A DNA stretch of 64,000 nt from Pseudomonas azadiae (lineage in GTDB: Bacteria; Pseudomonadota; Gammaproteobacteria; Pseudomonadales; Pseudomonadaceae), in the NCBI RefSeq assembly GCF_019145355.1, contig NZ_JAHSTY010000001.1, positions 3,038,001 to 3,102,000 of the forward strand. The letters are read 5' to 3'. Of this stretch, positions 20,580 to 29,338 are shown in pieces. Below the pieces are notes generated by a model. That model was not told the DNA's origin. It made no database searches and worked only from the letters and a program-made list of their open reading frames with translations. A program made the translations under genes and the position numbers. Within the stretch, counting starts at the first letter, position 1. Every line of letters starts with the position of its first letter.

Positions 20580-21149
20580 ATGTCTGTCGCAGAAAATCCC
20601 TATGCCACACCGCGCTCCCTCTTGAGCTGGATGCCGGCTCGCGAACCGCTTTTTCTGGTGGTCGCCCCGCGCAAATTCCTCGTCATGGTGCTGCTGACGC
20701 TGGGCGGATATTTCGTCTACTGGCTCCACCGGCATTGGACGCTGTATCAGCAAGCCAGCGGCAAGAGGTTGTGGCCCTGGGTTCGGGTGATGTTTCCGGC
20801 GTGCTACTTCTGTTCGCTGATCCTCAGCGTGATGCGCGAACTGGAGCAGGGTGAATCCACGTATCTCTGGTGGCCGCGTTGCCTGGCGACGGTAATCTTC
20901 CTGGGAGGGTGCTTGCCGTTCACCGTGCTGTGGCTATTGTCGCCCTTTGCCGCACTGGCTGTTGTCGCCTGCATCGCCGTGTTGCAGGTGGCGCTGGCGT
21001 TGCAGCTGCAATGTGCGATCAATCATTTGGAACGGGATCCCGAGGGAGAGGGAAACGCACGCCTGACGCGCGCCAATTGGCTTGGAATTGCGGGTGGGCT
21101 ACTGGGATGGGGGTTGCTCGTTACGGGTGGGGTCTGGGGCGCCGGATAA
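20580..21149 (+). CDS. Multi-pass membrane protein of unknown function
   Basis: A 189-residue protein with about four hydrophobic segments (about 28-48, 72-86, 105-150, 168-185). I do not recognise the family with certainty. The ATG at 20580 is used; a TTG two codons upstream is possible. In the upstream gap the 8-bp palindrome ctcgcgag occurs twice (20536-20543 and 20563-20570), the second only 10 nt before the ATG. It could be a regulatory site. Confidence 0.65.
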   Translation: MSVAENPYATPRSLLSWMPAREPLFLVVAPRKFLVMVLLTLGGYFVYWLHRHWTLYQQASGKRLWPWVRVMFPACYFCSLILSVMRELEQGESTYLWWPRCLATVIFLGGCLPFTVLWLLSPFAALAVVACIAVLQVALALQLQCAINHLERDPEGEGNARLTRANWLGIAGGLLGWGLLVTGGVWGAG

Positions 21150-21161
21150 GAGGCCCGCGTT

Positions 21162-21893
21162 TCAAGGGTTTTGCAAAAACACTACATACCCCTGAAACCA
21201 CTCACTCCCGTGCAAATACGCCGGTGCCTCCCACGCCCCGCCCTGAATCAAACCGATCTTGAACGGCAACCCCAACCGATTCATCCGTGGCAGATACGCC
21301 GCGTAATCCGGGATGCTGTGGCGCCCCTGATAGGTCTGCACCACCACTTCATCCACCACGCCCTTGAGTTGGGCGATGGCGGCCGGGTCGGCGTTGCTGC
21401 TCCAGTCCATCAAGCCGGTGATGCTCAGGCGCAGGTCGCTGGGAAGGCGCTGGCGCAGGTCGCGAAGGAAGCCGGTGTATTCGTGCAGGTACTGGGTGCG
21501 GGCGTCGAAATCGATCTGAATGCCGACCACCGGGTTGCCCGCGTCGCGCCAGCGTTGCACCTGGCCGAACAATTGGCGGTAGACCTGCTCAGGCCAGTGC
21601 AGGGTGTGGGCGCGGTAGACGATCCAGATGTCGCCCTGGGTCAGGCGCGGCACGCTGATGCCTTGGGCGATCATCTGCACGCCACGCTGCGGGGCGCGGC
21701 GGGTGGAGTTGATCTGGCCTTGAAGGATGTACAAGGTCTTCGCCTGCTTGAGCACCGGCTGGGGCGTGACGCCACTCCACAGCCAGAAGGCGTCATAGTC
21801 ACGGGCGTCGACGGCGCCGAAGGCCGGGCTTGCCAGCAACAGCAAGCCAAGCCACAGGTGCTTCACCAGTAGTACTGCAGCGATTTGCCCCAC
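21162..21893 (-). CDS. DUF3142-like exported protein
   Basis: A 243-residue protein with an N-terminal signal sequence ending near LLASPAFGAVDA. The body resembles DUF3142 proteins, which have a TIM-barrel-like, glycoside-hydrolase-like look (GIQIDFDARTQYL with acidic residues on strand ends). No catalytic activity is established for the family. It overlaps the upstream 722-residue gene by 31 nt and is probably cotranscribed with it. Confidence 0.7.
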   Translation of the reverse strand: MGQIAAVLLVKHLWLGLLLLASPAFGAVDARDYDAFWLWSGVTPQPVLKQAKTLYILQGQINSTRRAPQRGVQMIAQGISVPRLTQGDIWIVYRAHTLHWPEQVYRQLFGQVQRWRDAGNPVVGIQIDFDARTQYLHEYTGFLRDLRQRLPSDLRLSITGLMDWSSNADPAAIAQLKGVVDEVVVQTYQGRHSIPDYAAYLPRMNRLGLPFKIGLIQGGAWEAPAYLHGSEWFQGYVVFLQNP

Positions 21894-24031
21894 TGGGTGT
21901 CGGCGTGGCTGCTTTTGAGCTGACGGAACCAGGCTTTGCGCACCGCCGGCGCGACGTCCTGGCCGCCGCAGCTGTTGTAGCCGGAAGGTGCATAGCAGTT
22001 GATGGCGCGAAACAGCGCGTAGGCCCTGTCATTCTTCGGCGCCTTGGCGTTACCGATCACCTGTTTGTAGCCGTCCAGGCGCGAGAACGTCTCACCCTTG
22101 AAGTCCGACGCGCTGCTGCCCAGGCTGCCGGCAGCGCGCGCCTGTTCCAACGGCATGCCGTCCAGGCCGTTGCGCAGGATGAACTCGCCCATGCAATTGA
22201 GGCCCTGTGGGTTTTTGGCATCGCCCTGCAAGGTTGCGGCGATTTGCGCGATGCTTGGGCAGGCATAGCCGGATTCGGCCTTGTCGCCGTTCCACTGGAA
22301 CAGCTTCAACGTCTGGCTGGCGCTGTAGACGTAGCCCAGGCTGGTGCCGAGCTTGTCGTCCGGGGCTTGGGCCGGCAATGGCTTGAGGTCTTCGGCGAAG
22401 GTGGCGAACTGGCCGCGCAACAGGTCTTTGTAGAGCAGCACGAACTGCGCGGTCTGGCGCTCCATCGGGTCGCTCGCCTGGGCGATTTGCTGGCGCAGCA
22501 GCTCGGGGCCCGCCACGTTGCGCAGCAGTATATAGCGCACCTGCTTGGCGCTGATCGGTGAGTCGACGGCGAAGACCTTGGCCAGTTGGCCGCTGCGCTC
22601 ATAGTTCATGGCCAGGGCCAGTTCCAACTGGTCGCGTTGCAGCGCCAGCTTGGCCAGTGGCAGCAGTTGCAGCCAGAGCGCTTCGGCACCTTTCCAGTCT
22701 TGCTTGGCTTCCAGGGCCAGGGCGCGCAGGGTCTGTTGGCTGAAGGCGAAATAGTCCAGGCTCGCCGGCACGCTCTGCGGCAAGTGTTTCAACGCGGCGT
22801 CCGGCTGATGTTCGGTATACAACGCATGCGTCGCCAGCAGGTAGTCGTACAGTTCCGGCGCGCCGGCGAACGCGGCTTTTTGCTTCTCCAAGTCGGCGCG
22901 GGAAAGGGCGGGTTGGTTGCCACCGCGCATCACCATCAAGTCGCTGACGAACTGGAGCATTGGCGTGGTGACCGTCTCATGATTGACCATCAACAGCTTG
23001 AGGTCGGCTTCCTCCACCAGTTCATCCACCGACACATTGCGCTGCGCCTCGCTCGCCTGGGTCATCGCCCAGGCGTAGGCCTCGGCGAGTTGAGTCTGGT
23101 CACCGGCCAGCCAATACACGCGGCGCAACAGGCCGCGCGCGGAGGCCACGTAATCGCCTTGTGGATACTGTTTCAGGTAAGTGAGAAAGCCCTGTTCGGC
23201 ATCGCTCAGCACCGCCTTGTCCACCTGTTCCAGGCGCGGCATGCCGTACTCGTCGAAGGCTTCAGCCTGGGCCTGGTTCAAGGAGGTGCGCGCGGTCATG
23301 TACAGCGCAGTCTGCTGCAGCCAAGGCAGTTCGCTCGTGCTGGCGGCGGCAAAGCCGCGTTCGGCGTAACCAAAGCGACCGCTGTAGAAGTCGGCGGCGG
23401 CTTGCAGGTAAGTGCGCAACCGTTGGCCTTCGCTGGACTGGATCTGCTGGGCGTCCGCCACTTGGCCCTCCCAAGAGCAGGCGGTAAGCAGCTTCAAGCG
23501 CGCCTTGACCAGCAACTCGCGTTCGGCCGCCGGTATATCGGCCTTGATCACCTGGCTGATAAACGCAGTGGCGCTGTCATCATCGTTGCTGCGGCAGCGG
23601 CTGCCCTCACCATTGAGGAACGCTTCGCCTGCGGTTTTGTGGTCGTCGCGCTTGATGCCCAAGGGTTGGAGCAACGTGTCGAGTTCAGCGGTGCGCGAAT
23701 CATCCGGCGCGCTGTCGGGTTCATCGTCAGTCGCGCGCACAGGTGCCAGGCGATAGACCGGGAAGGGCACCGGGCCAAAGCCCTGGGCCAGGTCGTCTTC
23801 GCTCAAGGCATTGGGCGTCAGGGGCGCCGCATGTTTGTCCGCCAGCAACAGGCGCAGGTTCACGCGGCTGTCGTTGCCAGGGCTGAGGAAGGGTTGGTTG
23901 CTGCATGAGTCGAGACTGTCACGCGCGACCCGCCAATCGGGGTAGCACGAGTCATCGGAACTGGCCTGGGCGTGTTGGGAAATTCCTGCGAGCAGTGCCA
24001 GTGCCAGGGGTGACAGAAAACCGATGCGCAT
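21863..24031 (-). CDS. Large exported helical-repeat protein of unknown function
   Basis: A 722-residue periplasmic or secreted protein. The start at 24031 gives a clean signal peptide (MRIGFLSPLALALLAG...HAQA); a longer reading adds 38 unlikely residues. The mature part is rich in alternating Ala, Leu and Gln helices resembling TPR/SEL1-like solenoids, with several cysteines near the N-terminus. I know no specific function. Overlap with the downstream DUF3142 gene suggests a two-gene operon. Confidence 0.7.
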   Translation of the reverse strand: MRIGFLSPLALALLAGISQHAQASSDDSCYPDWRVARDSLDSCSNQPFLSPGNDSRVNLRLLLADKHAAPLTPNALSEDDLAQGFGPVPFPVYRLAPVRATDDEPDSAPDDSRTAELDTLLQPLGIKRDDHKTAGEAFLNGEGSRCRSNDDDSATAFISQVIKADIPAAERELLVKARLKLLTACSWEGQVADAQQIQSSEGQRLRTYLQAAADFYSGRFGYAERGFAAASTSELPWLQQTALYMTARTSLNQAQAEAFDEYGMPRLEQVDKAVLSDAEQGFLTYLKQYPQGDYVASARGLLRRVYWLAGDQTQLAEAYAWAMTQASEAQRNVSVDELVEEADLKLLMVNHETVTTPMLQFVSDLMVMRGGNQPALSRADLEKQKAAFAGAPELYDYLLATHALYTEHQPDAALKHLPQSVPASLDYFAFSQQTLRALALEAKQDWKGAEALWLQLLPLAKLALQRDQLELALAMNYERSGQLAKVFAVDSPISAKQVRYILLRNVAGPELLRQQIAQASDPMERQTAQFVLLYKDLLRGQFATFAEDLKPLPAQAPDDKLGTSLGYVYSASQTLKLFQWNGDKAESGYACPSIAQIAATLQGDAKNPQGLNCMGEFILRNGLDGMPLEQARAAGSLGSSASDFKGETFSRLDGYKQVIGNAKAPKNDRAYALFRAINCYAPSGYNSCGGQDVAPAVRKAWFRQLKSSHADTQWGKSLQYYW

Positions 24032-24205
24032 GACGAGTCCTTGAGCCTGAGTCCGTGGAGGGGCGCAATAATAGCGTGTTCCTACCGCCGCTTCGGAGAA
24101 GCCCTGCACAAATTGTCGAATTGTCGGTCTATGAAGGCGAATCAAGGGCTTTTGCCCTAGAGTGGCGATGTTTGCATTCAGGCATTCAAGGGTTGGGGAA
24201 TCAAG

Positions 24206-25822
24206 GTGCGTCGGTCTGTGCTAGAGCGAAACGAAAAGGCTGGGACATTACCCGCACTCAACCGCCTCACTTGGGAAGGTGCCGGCTGGATCAGCCGCCT
24301 CTGGTGGGTACCGATCCTGGCACTGGCTATCGCCCTGCGTTTTTACAACCTGACGGCAGCGGCCATCTGGGGTGACGAAGGCTCCAGCCTGTTGCTCAGC
24401 GAATACGCGTTGGCCGATCTGTGGTTCCACGCGGCGCACGACGTGCACCCTCCGCTGTACTTTTTCCTGCTGCGCGGCTGGATCGAGCTGTTCGGCGACA
24501 GTCTCTGGTCGATTCGCGGCATGAGCGCCATTCCCGGCGTGATTGCCGTGGGGCTGGGCGTCTGGCTGACGCGGCAACTGTCCACCCGGCGTGCGGCGGT
24601 GCTGGCGGGGATCCTGCTGGCGCTGCTGCCGACGGCGGTGCGCTACAGCCAGGAAGTGCGCATGTATTCACTGCTGGCCGTGTGGTTGCTGGGCGCCACG
24701 CTGGCGCTGGTGTACTGGGTGCGACAACCCGAGCGCACACGTTATCTGGCGGCATATGTCGTGTTGATGAGCGCTGGTTTCTATACCCATTACTTCACCG
24801 CGCTGTGCGTGCTGGTGCATTGGAGCTACCTGGGTGTGCTGGGCCGTACGACGGCGCCTGACAGGCGCCTGATCACGCGCCTGATCACGCGCCCGGCATG
24901 GTGGGTGGCCAACGTCACGATTGTGCTGTTGTTCCTGCCGTGGCTACCGAACCTGCTGGACCTGGTGCAGCACGTCGAACAGCTCAAGGTGGGTGGCGAC
25001 ATCGGCTGGGAAGAGCCGGTCAACCTGTTCTCGCTGCCGTCGATGATCTGGCAGTTCATGCTGCAGGATGAAGGCATTGGGTTCTGGGCACCGTTATTCT
25101 GGCTGTTTCCATTGCTGCTGGTGGCTGTTGTCCTGACTGCCGCTTGGCGCGACCGCGACCGCCACCGTCCGGCCAGCCTGTTGGCGCTGTTTTTCCTGTT
25201 GCCGCTGTTGTCGGTGTACGGGGTATCTTTTATTTCCCCTGTGTTTATCGAGCGTTACCTGACGGTGTACGCCTTGGGCTTGCCGATCCTCGTGGCGATC
25301 GCCATCGACCGCCTGCCTTCGCGCTTTTCTCTGCTGGGGGCAGCGCTGTTTGTGCTGTTCGTTGGCGTGGAACTGGTCGGGTTGAAAAACAATTTTGCAG
25401 TGGATGAGCATGACCAATTCAATGTGCCGGTGGAGTTCGTCAACCGCAATTACCAGGAAGGCGACCGCATCGTCCTCAGCGACATGATGTGGTACTTGAG
25501 CTACGTGTATTACGACCAGACCGACGCTCAATTGCAGCTGTATACCCCGCCCAAACCCGACGGCACGCCAACCCGGCCCAACGCCTATGGCTTCGGCACC
25601 CTGGTGGACCAGGACGGCGGCCGCATCTACCTCGACCACCTGTCGGCGCTGCCCGCCGACACCCGCCGCGTGTGGCTGATCAGCAGCGTCGAGGCGCCAG
25701 ATGAATTCGCCCCATTGCCGCAGGGCTGGCGCGAACTCAGTCGCCAGGAGGGCGGCGGCGCCAGGGCGCGATTGTTTGTGTTGTGCAATGTTGCGTCGGC
25801 GCAACCCGAGGGCTGCCGCTAG
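24206..25822 (+). CDS. Glycosyltransferase family 39 (PMT/ArnT-like) membrane protein
   Basis: A 538-residue inner-membrane GT-C glycosyltransferase. The first periplasmic loop holds the acidic motif WGDEGSS and a second loop has DVHPPLYFFLL, both characteristic of the PMT_2/ArnT family. About ten to twelve membrane segments follow, then a soluble C-terminal part. The enzymes move a sugar from a polyprenyl-phosphate donor to lipid or protein. The acceptor is unknown. The start is GTG and no other sugar genes adjoin it. Confidence 0.82.
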   Translation: MRRSVLERNEKAGTLPALNRLTWEGAGWISRLWWVPILALAIALRFYNLTAAAIWGDEGSSLLLSEYALADLWFHAAHDVHPPLYFFLLRGWIELFGDSLWSIRGMSAIPGVIAVGLGVWLTRQLSTRRAAVLAGILLALLPTAVRYSQEVRMYSLLAVWLLGATLALVYWVRQPERTRYLAAYVVLMSAGFYTHYFTALCVLVHWSYLGVLGRTTAPDRRLITRLITRPAWWVANVTIVLLFLPWLPNLLDLVQHVEQLKVGGDIGWEEPVNLFSLPSMIWQFMLQDEGIGFWAPLFWLFPLLLVAVVLTAAWRDRDRHRPASLLALFFLLPLLSVYGVSFISPVFIERYLTVYALGLPILVAIAIDRLPSRFSLLGAALFVLFVGVELVGLKNNFAVDEHDQFNVPVEFVNRNYQEGDRIVLSDMMWYLSYVYYDQTDAQLQLYTPPKPDGTPTRPNAYGFGTLVDQDGGRIYLDHLSALPADTRRVWLISSVEAPDEFAPLPQGWRELSRQEGGGARARLFVLCNVASAQPEGCR

Positions 25823-25855
25823 ACTGGAATAATTCTTTTCGCTCAGGAGCCCATT

Positions 25856-26101
25856 ATGGAATCGCCCATGCATAGTCTGCCGTCATTGTTCAAACAGCTT
25901 GGGCTACCGGATGACCCGGTGAGCATCGAGAAATTCGTGACGGTTCACTCGCCGCTCAAGCCGGAATTGAAACTGGCGGATGCGTTCTTCTGGACAGACA
26001 GCCAGAGGGCGTTTTTGCGCGAGGAGATTTTGGACGATGCGGATTGGGCGGTGGTGGTGGATGAGTTGAATTTGATGTTGCGGGGCGGGCGAGGGGTTTG
26101 A
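25856..26101 (+). CDS. DUF2789 family small protein
   Basis: An 81-residue protein matching the DUF2789 pattern, with an N-terminal HSLPSLFKQLGLP segment and a C-terminal FW...Q..FLREEI..DADWA..VDELN. Function is unknown; the family is common in Pseudomonas as a single small gene. A caggag ribosome-binding site precedes the start. Confidence 0.8.
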   Translation: MESPMHSLPSLFKQLGLPDDPVSIEKFVTVHSPLKPELKLADAFFWTDSQRAFLREEILDDADWAVVVDELNLMLRGGRGV

Positions 26102-26103
26102 AG

Positions 26104-26283
26104 ATGAATGGCGCCCATGGTGGGCCGGTTGCCGTGCTCAATCACAATCGTGTGATGGGCTATATGGTGCCTGCCCACGTATTTGAAGCGATGATGGAAC
26201 GTCTGGATGATTTGGAATTGGCGGAACTTGTCCGCTCGCGCAGCCATGAGACGCCTGTACCGGTAAATCTGGATGACCTATAA
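26104..26283 (+). pseudogene. RelB/StbD-like antitoxin, apparently N-terminally truncated
   Basis: A 59-codon reading frame contains the typical C-terminal part of a Phd/StbD-RelB antitoxin: GGPVAVLNHNRVMGYMVPA, then the helical MMERLDDLELAELV and a VNLDDL end. The usual N-terminal DNA-binding part of about 25-30 residues is missing, because the frame starts directly behind the DUF2789 gene. It overlaps a broken RelE-type toxin gene. This is probably a decayed module. Confidence 0.65.
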
Positions 26284-26552
26284 GCTCGAATTCCTGCCAT
26301 CCGCTCGCAAGGAGTGGACAAGCTTGGGCACACTGTACGCGAGCAGTTAAAAAAGAAACTGGTGGAGCGTCTTACGCTACCCCGCGTCCCCCCGGACGCC
26401 CTGCATGGGATGCCCGACTGTTACAAATCAAACTGAAGGCCTCTGGGTACCGCTTGGTTTATCAGGTTATTGATGCGCGAGTCGTGGTTTCGGTTGTTGC
26501 GGTAGGCAAGCGTGAGCGGAGCGATGTTTATGATCGCGCGAAAAAGCGTTGA
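26273..26552 (+). pseudogene. RelE/StbE-like toxin pseudogene with two frameshifts
   Basis: Reading from the ATG at 26273 gives a typical RelE start (MTYKLEFLPSARKEW) and then stops. One missing base near 26312 restores KLGHTVREQLKKKL, and a second near 26427 restores KASGYRLVYQVIDARVVVSV and the GKRERSDVY end. The whole RelE length is therefore present but broken twice by single-base losses. Its start overlaps the antitoxin end, as in intact relBE/stbDE pairs. It should be inactive unless these are sequencing errors. Confidence 0.75.
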
Positions 26553-26704
26553 GGCCGCAGAGTTGGGCACGGTTGGCGGTATTTGCATTGAGTGGCCAGG
26601 GGTGCAAAAAAATTAACAAAAGTGGGGGAAATTGAAAAAAACTTATGAGCGTTGAAAAAATCTGGGCTTTTAATCGCGTATGTGAATTTCTTTGAGGCTC
26701 CGCG

Positions 26705-27363
26705 ATGTCTCTGGTTGGTTATGCCCATCTTCACCAATCGCTCGGGCTGAAAGCCATCGCGCCTGTGCGTGTTGCGATGATCAAAGCCTGTCACTCGGAT
26801 TTCGATGATCGGTATTCGGCTTCGTGTTCCTGCACCCATTCATGGAGGGGAATGGTCGCCTGTCGCGCTTCCTGATCCACCAGACTTTATGTCATCACGG
26901 CGCACTGGAAAACGGCCTGTTGTTGCCGGTTTCGGTCGCCATGAAGCATGAAGAACAAGCTTACCTGCAAGCCTTGAAAACCTTCTCCCAACCAACGCGA
27001 GAATTCTGGAACATTACCTGGCTGGACGCCGACCACATGGCGTTCGACTTCATCGGCCACCCCTCGATCTACCGCTACTGGAACGCCACCCACTGCGTCG
27101 AATTCACCCTGCAAATGGCCCGCCGCGCGCTGGAAGTGGAGCTGCGCGAAGAGACCGAATTTCTCGACCGCTATGACCGGGTGATCAAGGCGGTAAACCA
27201 GCGCTTTGACGTGCGCGGCAGTGATCTGTCGAAGCTGGTGATGATGTGCCTGGATAACGAGGGCAAGGTGTCGAAGCATCGGCGCAAGCAGTTCCAGTAC
27301 AGCGTGCCGGAGGAGGTGTTTGAGTTTATTGAGGAAGAGACCCTGAGGTTGATGGGGGAGTAA
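26705..27363 (+). pseudogene. Fic-domain protein, internally deleted remnant
   Basis: The C-terminal 179 codons (26824-27363, GTG start) hold the Fic catalytic motif HPFMEGNGRLSRF (catalytic His and GNGR loop) and a typical long C-terminal tail (RRKQFQYSVPEEVFEFIEE). At 26705 another frame gives a short segment, MSLVGYAHLHQSLGLKAIAP, resembling the N-terminus of large Fic proteins, then shifts frame. The middle of the gene, including most of the Fic domain before the motif, is missing. I infer an internal deletion plus frameshifts. The C-terminal piece could still be translated, but it lacks much of the fold. Confidence 0.7.
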
Positions 27364-27371
27364 GAGGGCAA

Positions 27372-27399
27372 TTCCGATATTCCGTGGAAAATATCGGAA
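27372..27399. other. Hairpin between the fic remnant and the next gene
   Basis: ttccgatatt pairs perfectly with aatatcggaa around an 8-nt loop. It could be an operator or weak terminator for the low-GC genes that follow. No T tract follows. Confidence 0.4.
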
Positions 27400-27489
27400 A
27401 CGTCCTATTTCTTTAGGGGAAACGGACGATAGCTGGCGCAGACGTCTTTTCTTATCAAAGGATTACCTCCTGTTGATAAGTGATACGAC

Positions 27490-28164
27490 ATGCAAAAGCT
27501 GATTCCACGCGGAAAATTACAGAGTCTTGACCCCTCGACGATTGAGCTTGTAAGTCCTTTTTTTGCGGCGTCAATTGTTGAGTCTCATCTTTCCTATACT
27601 TCCAATTTGCCTGGTTTGGCTGAACTCATCCGTGAGTGTGGTGTACGTTTGAGTTCGTGTGTAGCGTGGAATGAACGAAGTGGGATACTTGAAAAAATTA
27701 AAAAAGGAGAGTGGTTGCTTATCTCAGAGCGGGTAGGTGCTTTAAATGACGTGAAAGCCAGGCGATGTATCCCAGTAGGATTTTCTTCCGGGCAGCGTGA
27801 TAGAGAGGAAGTGGTAGGGCCGGGCAAATGGGCATTTTTTAGCATTGATTATGATGGAGTGAAAAACACCGCAATTATAGCCGCCAACCGATTAGGCTCC
27901 ATGGGTGATCAAGGCCGAGTATTTGGCTCTGACGGCAAAGATTTAGCAAACACGACCAGAACACTTATTCAGCAATGGGTGCCACTGAATGATTTCGAAG
28001 AGCACCGCATCGCTGACTCTGTCATACGCCGATATGGTGAGCTCCGGCATACGCCACAACGGTTTTTGGAAGGAGAGGACAAGTGGCAGGTTGGGGGGAA
28101 ATCCTGGCATTGGCAGCCGGTAACGCCAGATGAGGCGTATGAGATAAAGGGCGGTGCAAAATGA
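27490..28164 (+). CDS. Hypothetical protein, low-GC gene
   Basis: A 224-residue soluble protein I do not recognise. It has no signal peptide or membrane segment. Base composition is visibly more AT-rich than neighbouring core genes, suggesting acquisition. Its last 4 nt overlap the following membrane-protein gene, so the two form a unit. A soluble protein paired with a small membrane protein is a layout seen in effector-immunity pairs, but no toxin motif is visible here. Confidence 0.6.
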   Translation: MQKLIPRGKLQSLDPSTIELVSPFFAASIVESHLSYTSNLPGLAELIRECGVRLSSCVAWNERSGILEKIKKGEWLLISERVGALNDVKARRCIPVGFSSGQRDREEVVGPGKWAFFSIDYDGVKNTAIIAANRLGSMGDQGRVFGSDGKDLANTTRTLIQQWVPLNDFEEHRIADSVIRRYGELRHTPQRFLEGEDKWQVGGKSWHWQPVTPDEAYEIKGGAK

Positions 28165-28577
28165 GCCGTCGCAGAATTTGGCTGTTGTGGGGGGCCATGG
28201 ATGCGATCTATCTCGCTTGGTACTCATCCAATAGTTTTTTAAATAATAGAATTCCGTATTTGAATGACTTGATAAGCGCTTCAGAGGTTTTGCAGGAGCA
28301 CAGTGCCGTGCAACTGTATTTTTTTGTGTTCGCGTTAGTTTTACACGTATCACTATTCGCATCGTGTGCGATGTTTTTTCTTCAAAAAAATTCAGTCCGG
28401 TGGCTTGTCGTTTTTCAAACGCCTTTACGGCTTGTGCTCGTTATTCCATCCGTTTCACTCCTGTTAATAGGCGCTCGAATCTTCCCGCATTACAGCGTGC
28501 TGCTAATGGCTGGATTGATCGGCGCGTCGGAGATTCTAAAAGTCTGGAGCGTGTGGCGATGGAGCAGAAAATGCTGA
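28161..28577 (+). CDS. Small four-helix membrane protein
   Basis: A 138-residue integral membrane protein with about four hydrophobic segments. The overall pattern (charged N-terminus, YIAWYSSN-like loop, four helices) resembles DUF2569-like proteins, but this is not certain. It overlaps the preceding gene by 4 nt and shares its low GC content. It may be an accessory or immunity partner of that gene, which is inference only. Confidence 0.6.
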   Translation: MSRRRIWLLWGAMDAIYLAWYSSNSFLNNRIPYLNDLISASEVLQEHSAVQLYFFVFALVLHVSLFASCAMFFLQKNSVRWLVVFQTPLRLVLVIPSVSLLLIGARIFPHYSVLLMAGLIGASEILKVWSVWRWSRKC

Positions 28578-28640
28578 CGCTTTAAGCTTCGCCTGGATGG
28601 TCAGACCGAGCAGCAAACCTGAAATCAATGCAGATCTAAA

Positions 28641-28730
28641 TGTGGGAGCGGGCTTGCTCGCGAATGCGGTGATTCAGTCAACGAATGCAGTGACTGACAC
28701 ACTGCATTCGCGAGCAAGCCCGCTCCCACA
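28641..28730. repeat. REPIN (paired REP palindromes)
   Basis: Arms tgtgggagcgggcttgctcg and the complementary end cgagcaagcccgctcccaca, with gcgaatgc/gcattcgc continuing the stem, form a long hairpin with a short internal spacer. This is a standard Pseudomonas REPIN in a 323-nt intergenic region. Confidence 0.88.
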
Positions 28731-28836
28731 CTGGATTCTGTGGTGTTGCGGCTATCGCTGAAAATTCAGCATCCGCACTCAAATGCGCTTTACTTAACAC
28801 ACCTCCCACCACCCATCCGCTAAATTGTTTCAAAAC

Positions 28837-28865
28837 TTGACGCATTTGGATCACTCCATCATATT
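28837..28865 (+). promoter_or_regulatory. Putative sigma70 promoter of the marR-FUSC operon
   Basis: TTGACG (28837-28842) and CATATT (28860-28865) are separated by 17 nt. The pair lies 36 nt upstream of the GTG start of the MarR gene and directly before a palindrome. Confidence 0.6.
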
Positions 28866-28868
28866 GAT

Positions 28869-28884
28869 AGTTAGCAAACTAACT
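28869..28884. promoter_or_regulatory. MarR-type operator candidate
   Basis: agttagcaaactaact is a perfect inverted repeat (6-bp arms, 4-nt centre) placed directly after the -10 box, around the expected transcription start. Position and size fit an autoregulatory MarR operator that would repress the whole efflux operon. Confidence 0.6.
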
Positions 28885-28900
28885 GTATGCGAACGATCCA

Positions 28901-29338
28901 GTGCCTCATTCCCTCGAACAACTCCAGATGACCCTCAGCAGCAGCATGGTGGTGGGCGCCCGTAACTGGCGCAAAATCTGCCAGAGCACGCTGGTGAGCT
29001 ATGGCATCTCCGAAGCCTGCGCCGTGCCGTTGTTGATGATCGGCCGCTTGGGCGACGGCGTGCACCAGGTAAAAGTCGCCCAGGCCTCAGGGATGGAAAG
29101 CCCGTCGCTGGTGCGTCTGCTTGACCGGTTGTGTTCCGACGGCTACGTGTGCCGCACCGAAGACATCCATGATCGTCGCGCCAAGTCATTAAGCCTTACC
29201 GAGCGCGGCCGCGAGCTGGTACAGGCGGTGGAAGCGCAACTGGTGCGCCTGCGCAAGGACGTCCTGGCGAATATCGCGCCCGATGATCTGCAGGCCGCGC
29301 TGCGTGTGTTGCGCGCCTTCGAGGCGGCGACGCCGTGA
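28901..29338 (+). CDS. MarR-family transcriptional regulator
   Basis: A 145-residue winged-helix repressor. The recognition region is in VAQASGMESPSLVRLLDRL and the wing in TEDIHDRRAKSLSLTERG. It is the first gene of a five-gene efflux operon and overlaps the FUSC gene by 4 nt, so it very likely represses this operon in response to an exported aromatic or toxic compound. The GTG start is chosen because it follows the operator and gives the full fold. Confidence 0.88.
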   Translation: MPHSLEQLQMTLSSSMVVGARNWRKICQSTLVSYGISEACAVPLLMIGRLGDGVHQVKVAQASGMESPSLVRLLDRLCSDGYVCRTEDIHDRRAKSLSLTERGRELVQAVEAQLVRLRKDVLANIAPDDLQAALRVLRAFEAATP

